Positions 6,355 to 15,443 of a stretch of DNA of 64,000 nucleotides are shown here, in pieces (position 1 is the stretch's first letter; every line of letters begins with the position of its first letter). The notes below the pieces were generated by a model. That model had not been told where the DNA came from and made no database searches. It saw only the letters and a list, made by a program, of their open reading frames with translations. The DNA lies in the NCBI RefSeq assembly GCF_003416895.1, contig NZ_QVIO01000005.1, forward strand, positions 372,001 through 436,000, written 5' to 3'. A program made the translations under genes and the position numbers. This DNA comes from Duganella sp. BJB476. GTDB taxonomy: Bacteria; Pseudomonadota; Gammaproteobacteria; Burkholderiales; Burkholderiaceae_D.

Positions 6355-9120
6355 ATGAAATTGAATACTTCGAAAACAATCATCGCCGCCGTCGTAGCTG
6401 AAATGTTGATGATGATGGGCGCGTCCGCGCAAACGTCGAGCGAGGCCAAGCCGCTCGATACCGGTCCCGTTGTCGTCGTCAGCGGCATCCGCGCCTCGCT
6501 GTCCTCGTCGCTGACCACCAAGCGCATCCAGGACGGCGTGGTCGATGCGGTGTCGGCCGAGGATGCCGGCAAATTCCCGGACACGAATATCGCCGAATCC
6601 CTGCAGCGCGTTACCGGCGTGCAGATCCAGCGCAACAACGGCGAAGGCCGCTATATCTCCGTGCGCGGCCTGGGCCCGGAGTTCAACAATGTGCTGGTCA
6701 ACGGCCGCACCATGACCAGCGACACCGGCGGCCGCGAATTCTCCTTCGACCTGCTGTCCTCCGACCTGATCTCGAAAGCGCTGGTCTACAAAACGTCGCA
6801 AGCCTTCCTGCCGGAGGGCGGCATCGGTTCGACGGTGGATATCCAGACCGCGCGGCCGCTGTCGGGCAAGCTGGGCCACAGCTCGGTGGTCAATGTCTCG
6901 GACTCCTACGATAGCAACTCCAAGAAGAACACGCCCAATATCAGCGGCATGTACTCGTTTGCCAATGCGGACCGCAGCTTCGGCGTGACCGGCTCTCTCT
7001 CCTACACCGACCGCGCCTCCAAGCAAAACAAAGCCGTCAACGACGCCTGGAACTACCGCGACGTGTCCATGATCAATGGCGACCTCAACTCCAAAGGGTT
7101 GACGATGGCCGACGTGACCACCAAAAAGCTCTACATGCCGCAGAGCTATGGCTTCCAGCAGGAGAACGAAAGCCGCAAGCGCCTGGTCGGCAATCTGACG
7201 GTGCAATACAACCCGTCGCCGACCTGGAAACTGACGGCGGACGCCCTGTACTCGCGCCTCGACCAAAAGAACGACGTGATCGCGTTCTCCGATTGGAACA
7301 ACCCGGTGCAGCTCGGCGTCAAGTATGACTCCAACAACCAGGTCACCAGCTTCCTGCGGCCCGGTTCTATCTTCTACGCCAACAACCCGGCGCTGGCCGG
7401 TAGCGGCCAGCTGCTGGGCGAAGCCAACTCGAACGACATGATCGTCAAGGGCGGCGATCGCCTGTCCACCACGCAGGCGTTCGGCCTGAACTCGAAATGG
7501 GCGCTGGCGCCGGAGCTGAAACTGGAAGGCGATATCTCCAGCTCGCGCACCACTTCCAAGTCGCCGAATATGTGGATCGTGGCCGGCATGGTGCCCAAGA
7601 ATGGCGACACGCTGACCTTCGGCGCCACCCCCGGCCTGGTGTTCGGCGACGGCATCGCCGATCCGACCGCGGTGCGCGCGCACGCCGTCTCCTATGGCGA
7701 CATCCGCAATCTCGACGATCTGCAGGAAGGACGCTTCAGCCTGGCCTGGAATCACGAGATGGGCTATTTCAAGGGCATCGATACCGGCATGGCCTACTCG
7801 CAGCGCAACGTCGAGCGGACCCAGTGGAATAACGACGCCTGGAATGCCTTCAGCGGCTATCACGTCGGCTTGCCATCGTCGCTGTTCACGGTAACGCCGA
7901 TGGATAACTTCCTGGGCAATGGCGCGCAGATTCCAAGCGCTTATCTCAGCTTCAATCCGTACGAGTACATGAACTATCTGAACCAGCCGTCGCTGCTGGC
8001 GCAATCCAACGATCCGGCGCTGTATCTGGACAAGAGCAAGTACCCGAACGGCCCGATGGCGATCGACTACACCAAGCCGGATATGTGGGGCGTGAAGGAG
8101 AAGGTATCGAGCTTCTTCCTGGACTCCAAATGGGAAGGCGCCGGCTGGTCGGCCAACGCCGGCATGCGCGTGGTGCACGTGAACTCGGCGTCGACCGGCA
8201 TCAGCCGCGTCCTGCTGTCGGCAACCAAGAGCCCCAACGACACGACCTACATCCTGAACTGGGGCCCGACCGCCGTCAACACCGTCACCAACAGCTACAA
8301 CAGCTTCCTGCCGTCCGCCAATCTGAAGTTCGACCTGACGGCGGATATGCTGCTGCGCCTGGCCGCATCGAAGACCGAGACCCGTCCGACGCTGAACCAG
8401 ATGGGCGTGAGTAATTCCTACGGCGGCCGTTACGGCGACGTGCAAACCGGTGGCGGCAATCCCTACCTGAAGCCGATGCAGTCGAAGAACTACGATCTGT
8501 CGTATGAATGGTATCTGTCGAAGACCAACTACGTCAGCCTCGCCATCTTCCGCAAGGATGTCTCCAACTTCCTGGAGACCAAGATGGTGGACATGAAAAT
8601 CCCGCAGTACACCGAAGTGGTTCACGACACCCGCGTGCGCAACGGACAGGAAGGCAAGATCAAGGGCGTGGAACTGGCCGGCCAGTACGCCTTCGACAAC
8701 AACATCTCCTGGCTGAAGGGATTCGGCGTCGCCGCCAACTACACCTATGTGGACGCGAGCGCGACCCGCGACACCGACACCGGCGCGCCGGCCTGCGGCT
8801 ATCCTGGCTTGTCGCCGCAGTCGTACAATGGCTCGGTGTTCTACGAGAACGACAAATTCCAGGCGCGGGTCAGCTACAACTGGCGCAACCACTTCTCCGT
8901 CGATTGCGGTGGCGGCAGCACCCTGCCGCGCACCCGCGCAGCCTACGGCCAGAGCGACGCCAGCCTGCGCTACAACCTGACGCCGAAGATGGCCCTGTAC
9001 GCGGACTTCATCAACCTGAACAACGCCCGGATGCACGAATATGCCAACAACGAATCGCAGTTCCTTACGCTGGAAGATGTCGGCCGCCGCGCCAACGTTG
9101 GCCTGCGAGTGGCGTTCTAA
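6355..9120 (+). CDS. TonB-dependent receptor (Xanthomonas/Caulobacter type)
   Basis: This 921-residue outer-membrane receptor has a signal peptide ending near 'GASAQ', a TonB-box-like stretch ('PVVVVSGIRASL'), a plug domain ('DAVSAEDAGKFPDTNIAESLQRVTGVQIQR', 'SVRGLGPEFNNVLVNGR') and a C-terminal beta-barrel ending in aromatic 'VGLRVAF'. This subfamily usually imports oligosaccharides. The beta-galactosidase starts at the very next base after the stop, which suggests a galactoside-containing ligand. A good ribosome site (CTGGAG) precedes the ATG. An inner-membrane transporter is not seen nearby. Confidence 0.93.
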   Translation: MKLNTSKTIIAAVVAEMLMMMGASAQTSSEAKPLDTGPVVVVSGIRASLSSSLTTKRIQDGVVDAVSAEDAGKFPDTNIAESLQRVTGVQIQRNNGEGRYISVRGLGPEFNNVLVNGRTMTSDTGGREFSFDLLSSDLISKALVYKTSQAFLPEGGIGSTVDIQTARPLSGKLGHSSVVNVSDSYDSNSKKNTPNISGMYSFANADRSFGVTGSLSYTDRASKQNKAVNDAWNYRDVSMINGDLNSKGLTMADVTTKKLYMPQSYGFQQENESRKRLVGNLTVQYNPSPTWKLTADALYSRLDQKNDVIAFSDWNNPVQLGVKYDSNNQVTSFLRPGSIFYANNPALAGSGQLLGEANSNDMIVKGGDRLSTTQAFGLNSKWALAPELKLEGDISSSRTTSKSPNMWIVAGMVPKNGDTLTFGATPGLVFGDGIADPTAVRAHAVSYGDIRNLDDLQEGRFSLAWNHEMGYFKGIDTGMAYSQRNVERTQWNNDAWNAFSGYHVGLPSSLFTVTPMDNFLGNGAQIPSAYLSFNPYEYMNYLNQPSLLAQSNDPALYLDKSKYPNGPMAIDYTKPDMWGVKEKVSSFFLDSKWEGAGWSANAGMRVVHVNSASTGISRVLLSATKSPNDTTYILNWGPTAVNTVTNSYNSFLPSANLKFDLTADMLLRLAASKTETRPTLNQMGVSNSYGGRYGDVQTGGGNPYLKPMQSKNYDLSYEWYLSKTNYVSLAIFRKDVSNFLETKMVDMKIPQYTEVVHDTRVRNGQEGKIKGVELAGQYAFDNNISWLKGFGVAANYTYVDASATRDTDTGAPACGYPGLSPQSYNGSVFYENDKFQARVSYNWRNHFSVDCGGGSTLPRTRAAYGQSDASLRYNLTPKMALYADFINLNNARMHEYANNESQFLTLEDVGRRANVGLRVAF

Positions 9121-11475
9121 ATGACGCGAGCGAACCTGCCCCGCCGCCGCCTGCTGCAAGGCGCTGCTGCCGTCGCCGGCGGCGCCCTGCTGCCGATCCA
9201 CGCCGGCGCGCAAGCCGCGCCGCGCTTTGCGGTCGGCGCCAGCGATTTTCTCATCGACGGCAAACCGTTCCAGATCCGCTGCGGCGAAATGCACTTCGCC
9301 CGCGTGCCGCGCGAGTACTGGACGCACCGCCTGAAAGCCATCAAGGCGATGGGCTTGAACACTGTGTGCGCTTATCTGTTCTGGAACTACCACGAGTGGC
9401 GCGAAGGGAAGTTCGACTGGAGCGGCCAGCGCGACGCGGTGGAATTCTGCCGGCTCGCGCAGCAGGAAGGGCTGTGGGTGATCCTGCGTCCCGGTCCCTA
9501 CGCCTGCGCAGAGTGGGAGATGGGCGGCCTGCCGTGGTGGCTGTTGAAGAAAAATCCGGGCGACGCCTTCCTTCGCACGCGCGATCCGGCCTTTATCGAC
9601 CCGGCGCGGCGCTACCTGAATGAAGTCGGCCGCGTGCTGGGGACTATGCAGGTGACCCAGGGCGGCCCGATCTTGATGGTCCAGGTGGAGAACGAGTACG
9701 GCTTCTTCGGCGAAGACCTGGACTACATGCGCGTGCTGCGCCAGGCGCTGCTCGACGCCAGGTTCGACGTGCCGCTGTTCCAGTGCAATCCGACCAACGC
9801 GGTGGCCAAGACCCATATCGCCGGCATGCTCTCGGTGGCCAACTTCGGCAGCGATCCGGCCAGCGGCTTCAAGGCGCTGGCGGCGGTGCAGCAGGCGCCG
9901 CTGATGTGCGGCGAATACTACTCGGGGTGGTTCGACACCTGGGGCAATCCGCACCGTCGCGGCGACAATACGAGCGCCGTCATCGACATCCAGGCCATGC
10001 TGAAGGCGAATGGTTCGTTCAGCCTTTACATGGCGCACGGCGGCACCACCTTCGGCCTGTGGGGCGGCTGCGATCGTCCCTTCCGGCCGGACACCACCAG
10101 CTACGACTACGACGCGCCGATCAGTGAAGCCGGATGGATGGGCGCCAAGTTCAACGCCTATCGCGAAGGCATGCGGCCGTTCCTGGCGGCGGGTGAAGTG
10201 CTGCCCGAGCCGCCGGCGCGCAATCCCGTCATGCGCATCGATGCGTTTGCGCTGAGCGAGTCGGCGCCGGTGCTGGCCAACCTGCCGGCGCGCACGATCA
10301 AGGCCGTTTCGCCGGAGCCGATCGAGCAGTACGACATCAGCCGCGGCCTGGTTGCCTATCGCGTGCGGCTGCCGGCCGGTCCGGCGGGGTTGCTCGCCGC
10401 CGCCAAGGTGCGCGACCTGGCTTGGGTCTACATCGACGGCAAGCAGGTGGGGACGCTGGATACGCGCCATCGCCGCTTCTCGGTTGCCGTGCCGGCGCGC
10501 AGCAAGGCCGTGACGGTGGAGATCCTGCTGTACACCATCGCGCGGGTGAACTTTGGGCTGGAGGTCCACGACCGCAAGGGCCTGCATGGTCCGGTGACGT
10601 TCACCACCAAGGACGGCGCGGCGCAGACGCTGGAGAACTGGGAAATCCGCGCCATCGACTTCGATGCCGATGGCGTGCTGCCGCCGCTGTCGTTCAAGCG
10701 CGGACGCACCAAAGGACCGGCCTTCTGGCACGGCGGCTTCGAGGCCGGCCGGCAGGCTGATACCTTCCTCGACATGTCGAGCTGGGGACAGGGCATCGTG
10801 TGGATTAACGGCCGTTGCCTGGGCCGCTACTGGAGCATCGGACCGACGCAGACCATGTACCTGCCCGGCCCGTGGATCAGGAAGGGCCGCAACGAAATCG
10901 TGGTGCTCGACCTGACCGGCCCACGCAGCGCCCGCATCGCCGGGTTGACGGAGCCGATACTCGACCAGCTCAATCCTGAGCTGGATCTGGCGCGGCCACC
11001 CAGCACGGTCAAGCCGGCGCTGGAAGGCGTCACGCCGGCGCAGGCGGGCGAGTTTGCCGCCGGTGGCGCGACCCAGGATGTGCTGTTCGCCGCGCCGGTC
11101 AAGGGACGCCAGTTCTGTCTTGAATCGCTGAGCGCCTTCGACGGCAAGCAGTATGCGGCGGTGGCTGAGATTTCATTGCTGGGCAAGGACGGCAAGACCA
11201 TCAACCAGCAATCTTGGACGATCGCCTACGCCAGCAGCGAGGAGTTGAAGAAGGAGGATGGCTCGGCGCTCAATGCGATCAACGGCCAAGCGTCGGATCA
11301 CTGGCACACCGCGTTTGCCGGTGGGACCGGCCACCCGCACCAGCTGATCATCGATCTGGGTCAGCAGGTGGAGGTGGCGGGCGTGCGCTACATGCCGCGC
11401 CAGGGGCCCGACACCGTCACCGGGCGTATCAGGCAGTACCGCATGTACGTCGCGGACAAACTGGTCCGCGAATAG
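9121..11475 (+). CDS. Tat-exported GH35 beta-galactosidase
   Basis: The 784-residue enzyme is predicted to release terminal beta-galactose from oligosaccharides. The N-terminus carries a twin-arginine-like signal ('PRRRLLQGAAAVAGGALL'), so it is likely exported folded to the periplasm. The GH35 catalytic domain spans about residues 35-350, with acid/base Glu192 in 'VENEYG' and likely nucleophile Glu265 in 'MCGEYYSGWFDTWG'. C-terminal beta-sandwich domains follow, including a galactose-binding-like segment ('SDHWHTAFAGGTGHPHQLIIDLG'). The ATG abuts the TAA of the receptor, indicating translational coupling. It converges on mvaB. Confidence 0.92.
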   Translation: MTRANLPRRRLLQGAAAVAGGALLPIHAGAQAAPRFAVGASDFLIDGKPFQIRCGEMHFARVPREYWTHRLKAIKAMGLNTVCAYLFWNYHEWREGKFDWSGQRDAVEFCRLAQQEGLWVILRPGPYACAEWEMGGLPWWLLKKNPGDAFLRTRDPAFIDPARRYLNEVGRVLGTMQVTQGGPILMVQVENEYGFFGEDLDYMRVLRQALLDARFDVPLFQCNPTNAVAKTHIAGMLSVANFGSDPASGFKALAAVQQAPLMCGEYYSGWFDTWGNPHRRGDNTSAVIDIQAMLKANGSFSLYMAHGGTTFGLWGGCDRPFRPDTTSYDYDAPISEAGWMGAKFNAYREGMRPFLAAGEVLPEPPARNPVMRIDAFALSESAPVLANLPARTIKAVSPEPIEQYDISRGLVAYRVRLPAGPAGLLAAAKVRDLAWVYIDGKQVGTLDTRHRRFSVAVPARSKAVTVEILLYTIARVNFGLEVHDRKGLHGPVTFTTKDGAAQTLENWEIRAIDFDADGVLPPLSFKRGRTKGPAFWHGGFEAGRQADTFLDMSSWGQGIVWINGRCLGRYWSIGPTQTMYLPGPWIRKGRNEIVVLDLTGPRSARIAGLTEPILDQLNPELDLARPPSTVKPALEGVTPAQAGEFAAGGATQDVLFAAPVKGRQFCLESLSAFDGKQYAAVAEISLLGKDGKTINQQSWTIAYASSEELKKEDGSALNAINGQASDHWHTAFAGGTGHPHQLIIDLGQQVEVAGVRYMPRQGPDTVTGRIRQYRMYVADKLVRE

Positions 11476-11485
11476 CCGGTGCGGA

Positions 11486-12397
11486 TCAGCCGGCGCGCTT
11501 GGCGGCGATGGCGTTGCCCGCGCGGCTGGCGCCTTTGCGGCCCAAGAACTGCGAAATGAACTGGCCGGCGTCGACCACGATATCGAGGTCGATGCCGGTT
11601 TCAATTCCCAGGCCCTGCATCATGTACAGCACGTCCTCGGTGGCCACGTTGCCGGTGGCGCCCTTGGCGTATGGGCAGCCGCCCAGGCCCGATACCGACG
11701 AGTGATAAATCGTGATGCCCAGCTCCAGGCTGGCGTAGATGTTGGCCAGCGCCTGTCCGTACGTGTCGTGGAAGTGGCCGGACAAGCCGTCGAGCCGGAA
11801 CGCGCGGATCGCCGTCTCCATCACCGCCTGCGTCTTGCGCGGCGTGGCGACGCCGATGGTGTCGGCGATGTCGATCTCGTCGCAACCCAGGTCGCGCATG
11901 CGGCCCACGACGTCGGCCACCGCATCCAGCGGCACTTCGCCCTGATACGGGCAACCGAACGAGCAGCTGATGCTGCCGCGCAGGCGCAGGCCGTTATCCT
12001 TGGCCGCTTTCGCCACGCCTTCGAAGCGCGCGATCGATTCGGCGATCGAGCAGTTGATGTTCTTTTGCGAGAACGCTTCCGAGGCCGAACCGAAGATCAC
12101 CACCTCGTCCGCCTTGGCTGCCAGCGCCGCTTCGAAGCCCTGCATGTTCGGTGTCAGCGCCGAGTAGATCACGCCCGGCTTGCGCGTGATCGCGGCCATC
12201 ACCTCTTTGCTGGTGGCCATCTGCGGCACCCACTTCGGCGACACGAACGATGCCGCTTCGATGTTCTGGAAACCGGCGCTGGTCAGGCGGTTCACCAGCT
12301 CGATCTTCACTTCGGCGGGCACGCTCTCTTTTTCATTTTGCAGGCCATCGCGCGGGCCGACTTCGACGATCTTTACCTGTTTCGGCAAACTGTTCAT
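11486..12397 (-). CDS. mvaB: Hydroxymethylglutaryl-CoA lyase
   Basis: The 303-residue TIM-barrel lyase cleaves HMG-CoA to acetyl-CoA and acetoacetate, the last step of leucine degradation (LiuE). Visible motifs: 'VKIVEVGPRDGLQNE', 'EAASFVSPKWVPQM', 'GSISCSFGCPYQGEV', the metal-binding 'HFHDTYGQ' and the catalytic cysteine loop 'SSVSGLGGCPYAKGATGNVATED'. ATG 12397 was chosen over the upstream ATG because an AGAGGATATT ribosome site precedes it. It is the last gene of the ten-gene liu/bio run, 1 nt after ghrA. Confidence 0.95.
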   Translation of the reverse strand: MNSLPKQVKIVEVGPRDGLQNEKESVPAEVKIELVNRLTSAGFQNIEAASFVSPKWVPQMATSKEVMAAITRKPGVIYSALTPNMQGFEAALAAKADEVVIFGSASEAFSQKNINCSIAESIARFEGVAKAAKDNGLRLRGSISCSFGCPYQGEVPLDAVADVVGRMRDLGCDEIDIADTIGVATPRKTQAVMETAIRAFRLDGLSGHFHDTYGQALANIYASLELGITIYHSSVSGLGGCPYAKGATGNVATEDVLYMMQGLGIETGIDLDIVVDAGQFISQFLGRKGASRAGNAIAAKRAG

Positions 12398-12398
12398 A

Positions 12399-13331
12399 TC
12401 AATATCCTCTATTGCGGTCGACCACGCCGGCGACGGTATCACCCTTCGCGGTCTTGCGGATTTTTTCGGCGATCTGCTGCACGCTCTCGCGGCGCAAGGT
12501 CAGCGCCGAAATGTGCGGTGTGATCGTGATGCGCGGCTCCTGCCAGAACGGATGCTGCGCCGGCAGCGGCTCGTTGCGGAACACGTCCAGCGTGGCGGCG
12601 GCGATGTGGCCGGACTTGATCAGCGCGAGCAGGTCCGGCTCGGCCACATGCGCGCCGCGCGCGACGTTAATCAGGTACGAGCCTTGCGGCAGCTTGCCCA
12701 TGTTGGTGCGGTTGAGCAGGTTGTTGGTGTCCGGCGTCAGTGGCAGCATGCAGACCAGCACGCGGCTGCCGCGCAGGAAGGTGTCCAGGCCGTCGGCGCC
12801 GTGGAAGCACTGCACGCCCGGCATGCTCTTCTCGGTGCGGCTCCAGCCGCGCAGCGGGAAGCCGAACGGCGCCAGCGCCTCCAGCACGCGCTTACCCAGC
12901 ACGCCCATGCCCAATACGCCGACCGCGAAATCTTCTTTCGGATGCTGCGGCAGCGGCAGCCACTGGCCGGCGCGCGCCTGGGTTTCGTACTCGTCGAAGC
13001 GGCGGAAATAACGCAGCACCGAATAGGTCACATACTCCGCCATTTGCAACGCCATGCCGGCGTCTTCCAGGCGGATGATGGGAATGTGCGGCGGCAGTGC
13101 GTCGCTGAACTTGAGCAGCGCGTCAACGCCGGCGCCGGTGACGAAGATCGCCTTGACCTGCGCCAGGTCCGGCAGCATCGCTTCCGGCGGCGACCACACA
13201 ACCGCGTAGTCGCATGCCTGGCACTTTTCGCCGGCATGCCAGATTTCGACTTCGGCTTCCGGAAGGTACTTGGCAAAGTCCTTGATCCAAGGCTCGGTCT
13301 TGCCGTCCGCCCGATGTAAAAGAATACGCAT
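12399..13331 (-). CDS. ghrA: Glyoxylate/hydroxypyruvate reductase A
   Basis: This 310-residue D-2-hydroxyacid dehydrogenase reduces glyoxylate and hydroxypyruvate with NADPH. The substrate-domain start 'ILLHRADGKTEPWIKDFAKYLPEAEVEIW', the nucleotide-binding 'VGVLGMGVLGKRVLEALAPFG' and 'LINVARGAHVAEPDLLALIKSGHIAAATLDVF' are typical of GhrA. A strong AAAGGAGG site precedes the ATG. It sits between mccA and mvaB in the leucine operon. Its substrate there could be a different 2-keto acid; that is not resolvable from sequence. Confidence 0.88.
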   Translation of the reverse strand: MRILLHRADGKTEPWIKDFAKYLPEAEVEIWHAGEKCQACDYAVVWSPPEAMLPDLAQVKAIFVTGAGVDALLKFSDALPPHIPIIRLEDAGMALQMAEYVTYSVLRYFRRFDEYETQARAGQWLPLPQHPKEDFAVGVLGMGVLGKRVLEALAPFGFPLRGWSRTEKSMPGVQCFHGADGLDTFLRGSRVLVCMLPLTPDTNNLLNRTNMGKLPQGSYLINVARGAHVAEPDLLALIKSGHIAAATLDVFRNEPLPAQHPFWQEPRITITPHISALTLRRESVQQIAEKIRKTAKGDTVAGVVDRNRGY

Positions 13332-13342
13332 GATGTCCTCCT

Positions 13343-15379
13343 TTACGCCGTCTTGAACGCCAGCAGCGGCGCCCCGTCGGCCACCTGGTCGCCCACGCTG
13401 TACAGGATTTCGTCGACCACGCCATCGTGCGGCGCGGCGATGGTGTGTTCCATTTTCATGGCTTCCATGATGACCAGGGCGTCGCCCTTCTTCACTTCCT
13501 GTCCTTTGGTGGCCAGCACCGCGACCACCTTGCCCGGCATGGGCGCGGTCAGGCGGCCGCCTTCGGCCTCGGTCTCGCCGGCGTGCGCCATCGGATCGTT
13601 GTAGGCCAGCGGATAGTGCGCGCCGTTGGTGAACACGTGCAGCATGTCGCCGTCGCGGCGCACGGTGCCGTGTACCGCCTGCTCGCCCAGCTTGATGCTG
13701 AAGTCATTTCCGTCCTGCGACATCAGGCTCAGTACCTGCGGCTGCGCCGTGCCGACGCTGAACAGCCAGTCGGTGGCGCGGTAGCTGACGTTGACGCCAT
13801 ACGGCTTGGCCGCCGCGAATTCGTCGCCGAAGGACAGCGCGCGCACGTACGGATGGTTCATGCGCCAGCCCAGCGCCTGGCCCCAAGGATCGGCGGCGTT
13901 GGGGCCGGATTGCGCGGCGGAGCGGTCCTTTTCGGATTCGATCAGAGACACGGCGGCCAGCGCCAGTGCTGCATCCGGCGCAGCTTGCGCGGCCGGGAAC
14001 AGCGCGTCGTGATTGCGTTCGATCAGGCCCGTGTCCAGGTCGGCCGTCGAGAAGGCCTGGCCTTCGACCAGGCGTTTCAGGAAGGCGATGTTGGTGGCCA
14101 GGCCGACGATCTGGTACTGCGACAGCGCTTGCGCCATGCGGGCCAAGGCCTGCTTGCGGTCCGCGCCCCAGACGATCAGCTTGGCGATCATCGGATCGTA
14201 GAACGGCGAGATCGCATCGCCGGCGCGCACGCCGGAATCGATACGCACGCCGGCCGGCAGGTTGACGGCGCCGCCCAGCTCAAAGGCGACCGCGCCCGGC
14301 GTTTCCATGTGGCGCAGCGTGCCGATCGACGGCAGGAAGCCCTTCTCTGGATTCTCGGCGTAGATACGGGCTTCGATCGAGTGGCCGTTGATGGCCAGTT
14401 CGTGCTGCTGTTTCGGCAGCGGCTCGCCGGCGGCCACGCGCAGCTGCCATTCCACCAGGTCGGTCCCGGTGATCATTTCGGTGACCGGGTGTTCGACTTG
14501 CAGGCGGGTGTTCATCTCCATGAAGTAGAACGAGCCGTCCTGGTTGGCGATGAACTCCACCGTGCCGGCGCCGACGTAGCCGACGGCCTTGGCGGCGGCG
14601 ACGGCGGCCTCGCCCATCGCTGCGCGGCGTTCGGCCGGCATGTTCGGCGCAGGCGCTTCTTCCAGCACTTTCTGGTGGCGGCGTTGCACCGAGCAATCGC
14701 GCTCGAACAGGTAGATGCAGTTGCCGAGGGTATCGGCAAACACCTGGATTTCAATGTGGCGCGGACGCTGGAGGTATTTCTCCGCCAGCACCTTGTCGTC
14801 GCCGAAGGAACTGATCGCCTCGCGTTTGCACGATGCCAGCGCGTCCTTGAACTGCGCCGAGTTCTCGATCACGCGCATGCCCTTGCCGCCGCCGCCGGCC
14901 GAAGCCTTCAGCAGCACCGGGTAGCCGATCTTGTCGGCCTGCGCGTGCAGGAAGTCGGCGTCCTGCTGTTCGCCGTGGTAGCCGGGCACCAGTGGCACGT
15001 TGGCCTTCTCCATCAGCTGCTTGGCGGCGGACTTGGAGCCCATCGCGCGCATCGCCGATGCAGGCGGGCCAATGAACACCAGGCCCGCTTCGGCGCAGGC
15101 GTCGGCGAATTCGGCGTTCTCGGACAGGAAGCCATAGCCCGGATGGATCGCTTGCGCGCCGGTGGCCTTGGCGACGGCGATGATTTTCTCGCCGCGCAGA
15201 TAGCTTTCCTTGGCGGCTGCAGGGCCGATCAGCACCGCTTCGTCGCACACTGCGACGTGCTTGGCATTGGCGTCCGCTTCCGAGTACACGGCGACGGTCT
15301 TGATGCCCATGCGGCGCGCGGTAGCGGCTACACGGCAGGCGATTTCACCACGGTTGGCGATCAGTATTTTTGTAAACAT
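13343..15379 (-). CDS. mccA: Methylcrotonyl-CoA carboxylase, biotin-containing alpha subunit
   Basis: The 678-residue subunit carboxylates its own biotin with bicarbonate and ATP, for the conversion of 3-methylcrotonyl-CoA to 3-methylglutaconyl-CoA (LiuD). It has the biotin carboxylase domain ('KILIANRGEIACRV', 'ASAGGGGKGMRV', 'FMEMNTRLQVEHPVTEMITGTDLVEWQL') and a C-terminal biotinyl domain with target Lys642 in 'EAMKMEH'. The beta subunit is seven genes upstream in the same run, separated by the hydrolase, liuC and the bioAFDB genes. The 64-bp gap after bioB has a purine-rich ribosome site and no terminator. Confidence 0.93.
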   Translation of the reverse strand: MFTKILIANRGEIACRVAATARRMGIKTVAVYSEADANAKHVAVCDEAVLIGPAAAKESYLRGEKIIAVAKATGAQAIHPGYGFLSENAEFADACAEAGLVFIGPPASAMRAMGSKSAAKQLMEKANVPLVPGYHGEQQDADFLHAQADKIGYPVLLKASAGGGGKGMRVIENSAQFKDALASCKREAISSFGDDKVLAEKYLQRPRHIEIQVFADTLGNCIYLFERDCSVQRRHQKVLEEAPAPNMPAERRAAMGEAAVAAAKAVGYVGAGTVEFIANQDGSFYFMEMNTRLQVEHPVTEMITGTDLVEWQLRVAAGEPLPKQQHELAINGHSIEARIYAENPEKGFLPSIGTLRHMETPGAVAFELGGAVNLPAGVRIDSGVRAGDAISPFYDPMIAKLIVWGADRKQALARMAQALSQYQIVGLATNIAFLKRLVEGQAFSTADLDTGLIERNHDALFPAAQAAPDAALALAAVSLIESEKDRSAAQSGPNAADPWGQALGWRMNHPYVRALSFGDEFAAAKPYGVNVSYRATDWLFSVGTAQPQVLSLMSQDGNDFSIKLGEQAVHGTVRRDGDMLHVFTNGAHYPLAYNDPMAHAGETEAEGGRLTAPMPGKVVAVLATKGQEVKKGDALVIMEAMKMEHTIAAPHDGVVDEILYSVGDQVADGAPLLAFKTA

Positions 15380-15443
15380 GGTCTCTCTCTTTGCAGCTTG
15401 TGGCTGGAAGTTTTTTTATCGTGTGGTGTATCGACGGGCTGGA

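Noticed and set aside
6289..10731. 1480-codon minus-strand open frame antisense to the TonB receptor and GH35 genes
   Set aside because: The translation is low-complexity His/Arg/Gln/Val-rich, typical of antisense of GC-rich genes, and both plus-strand genes have clear families.
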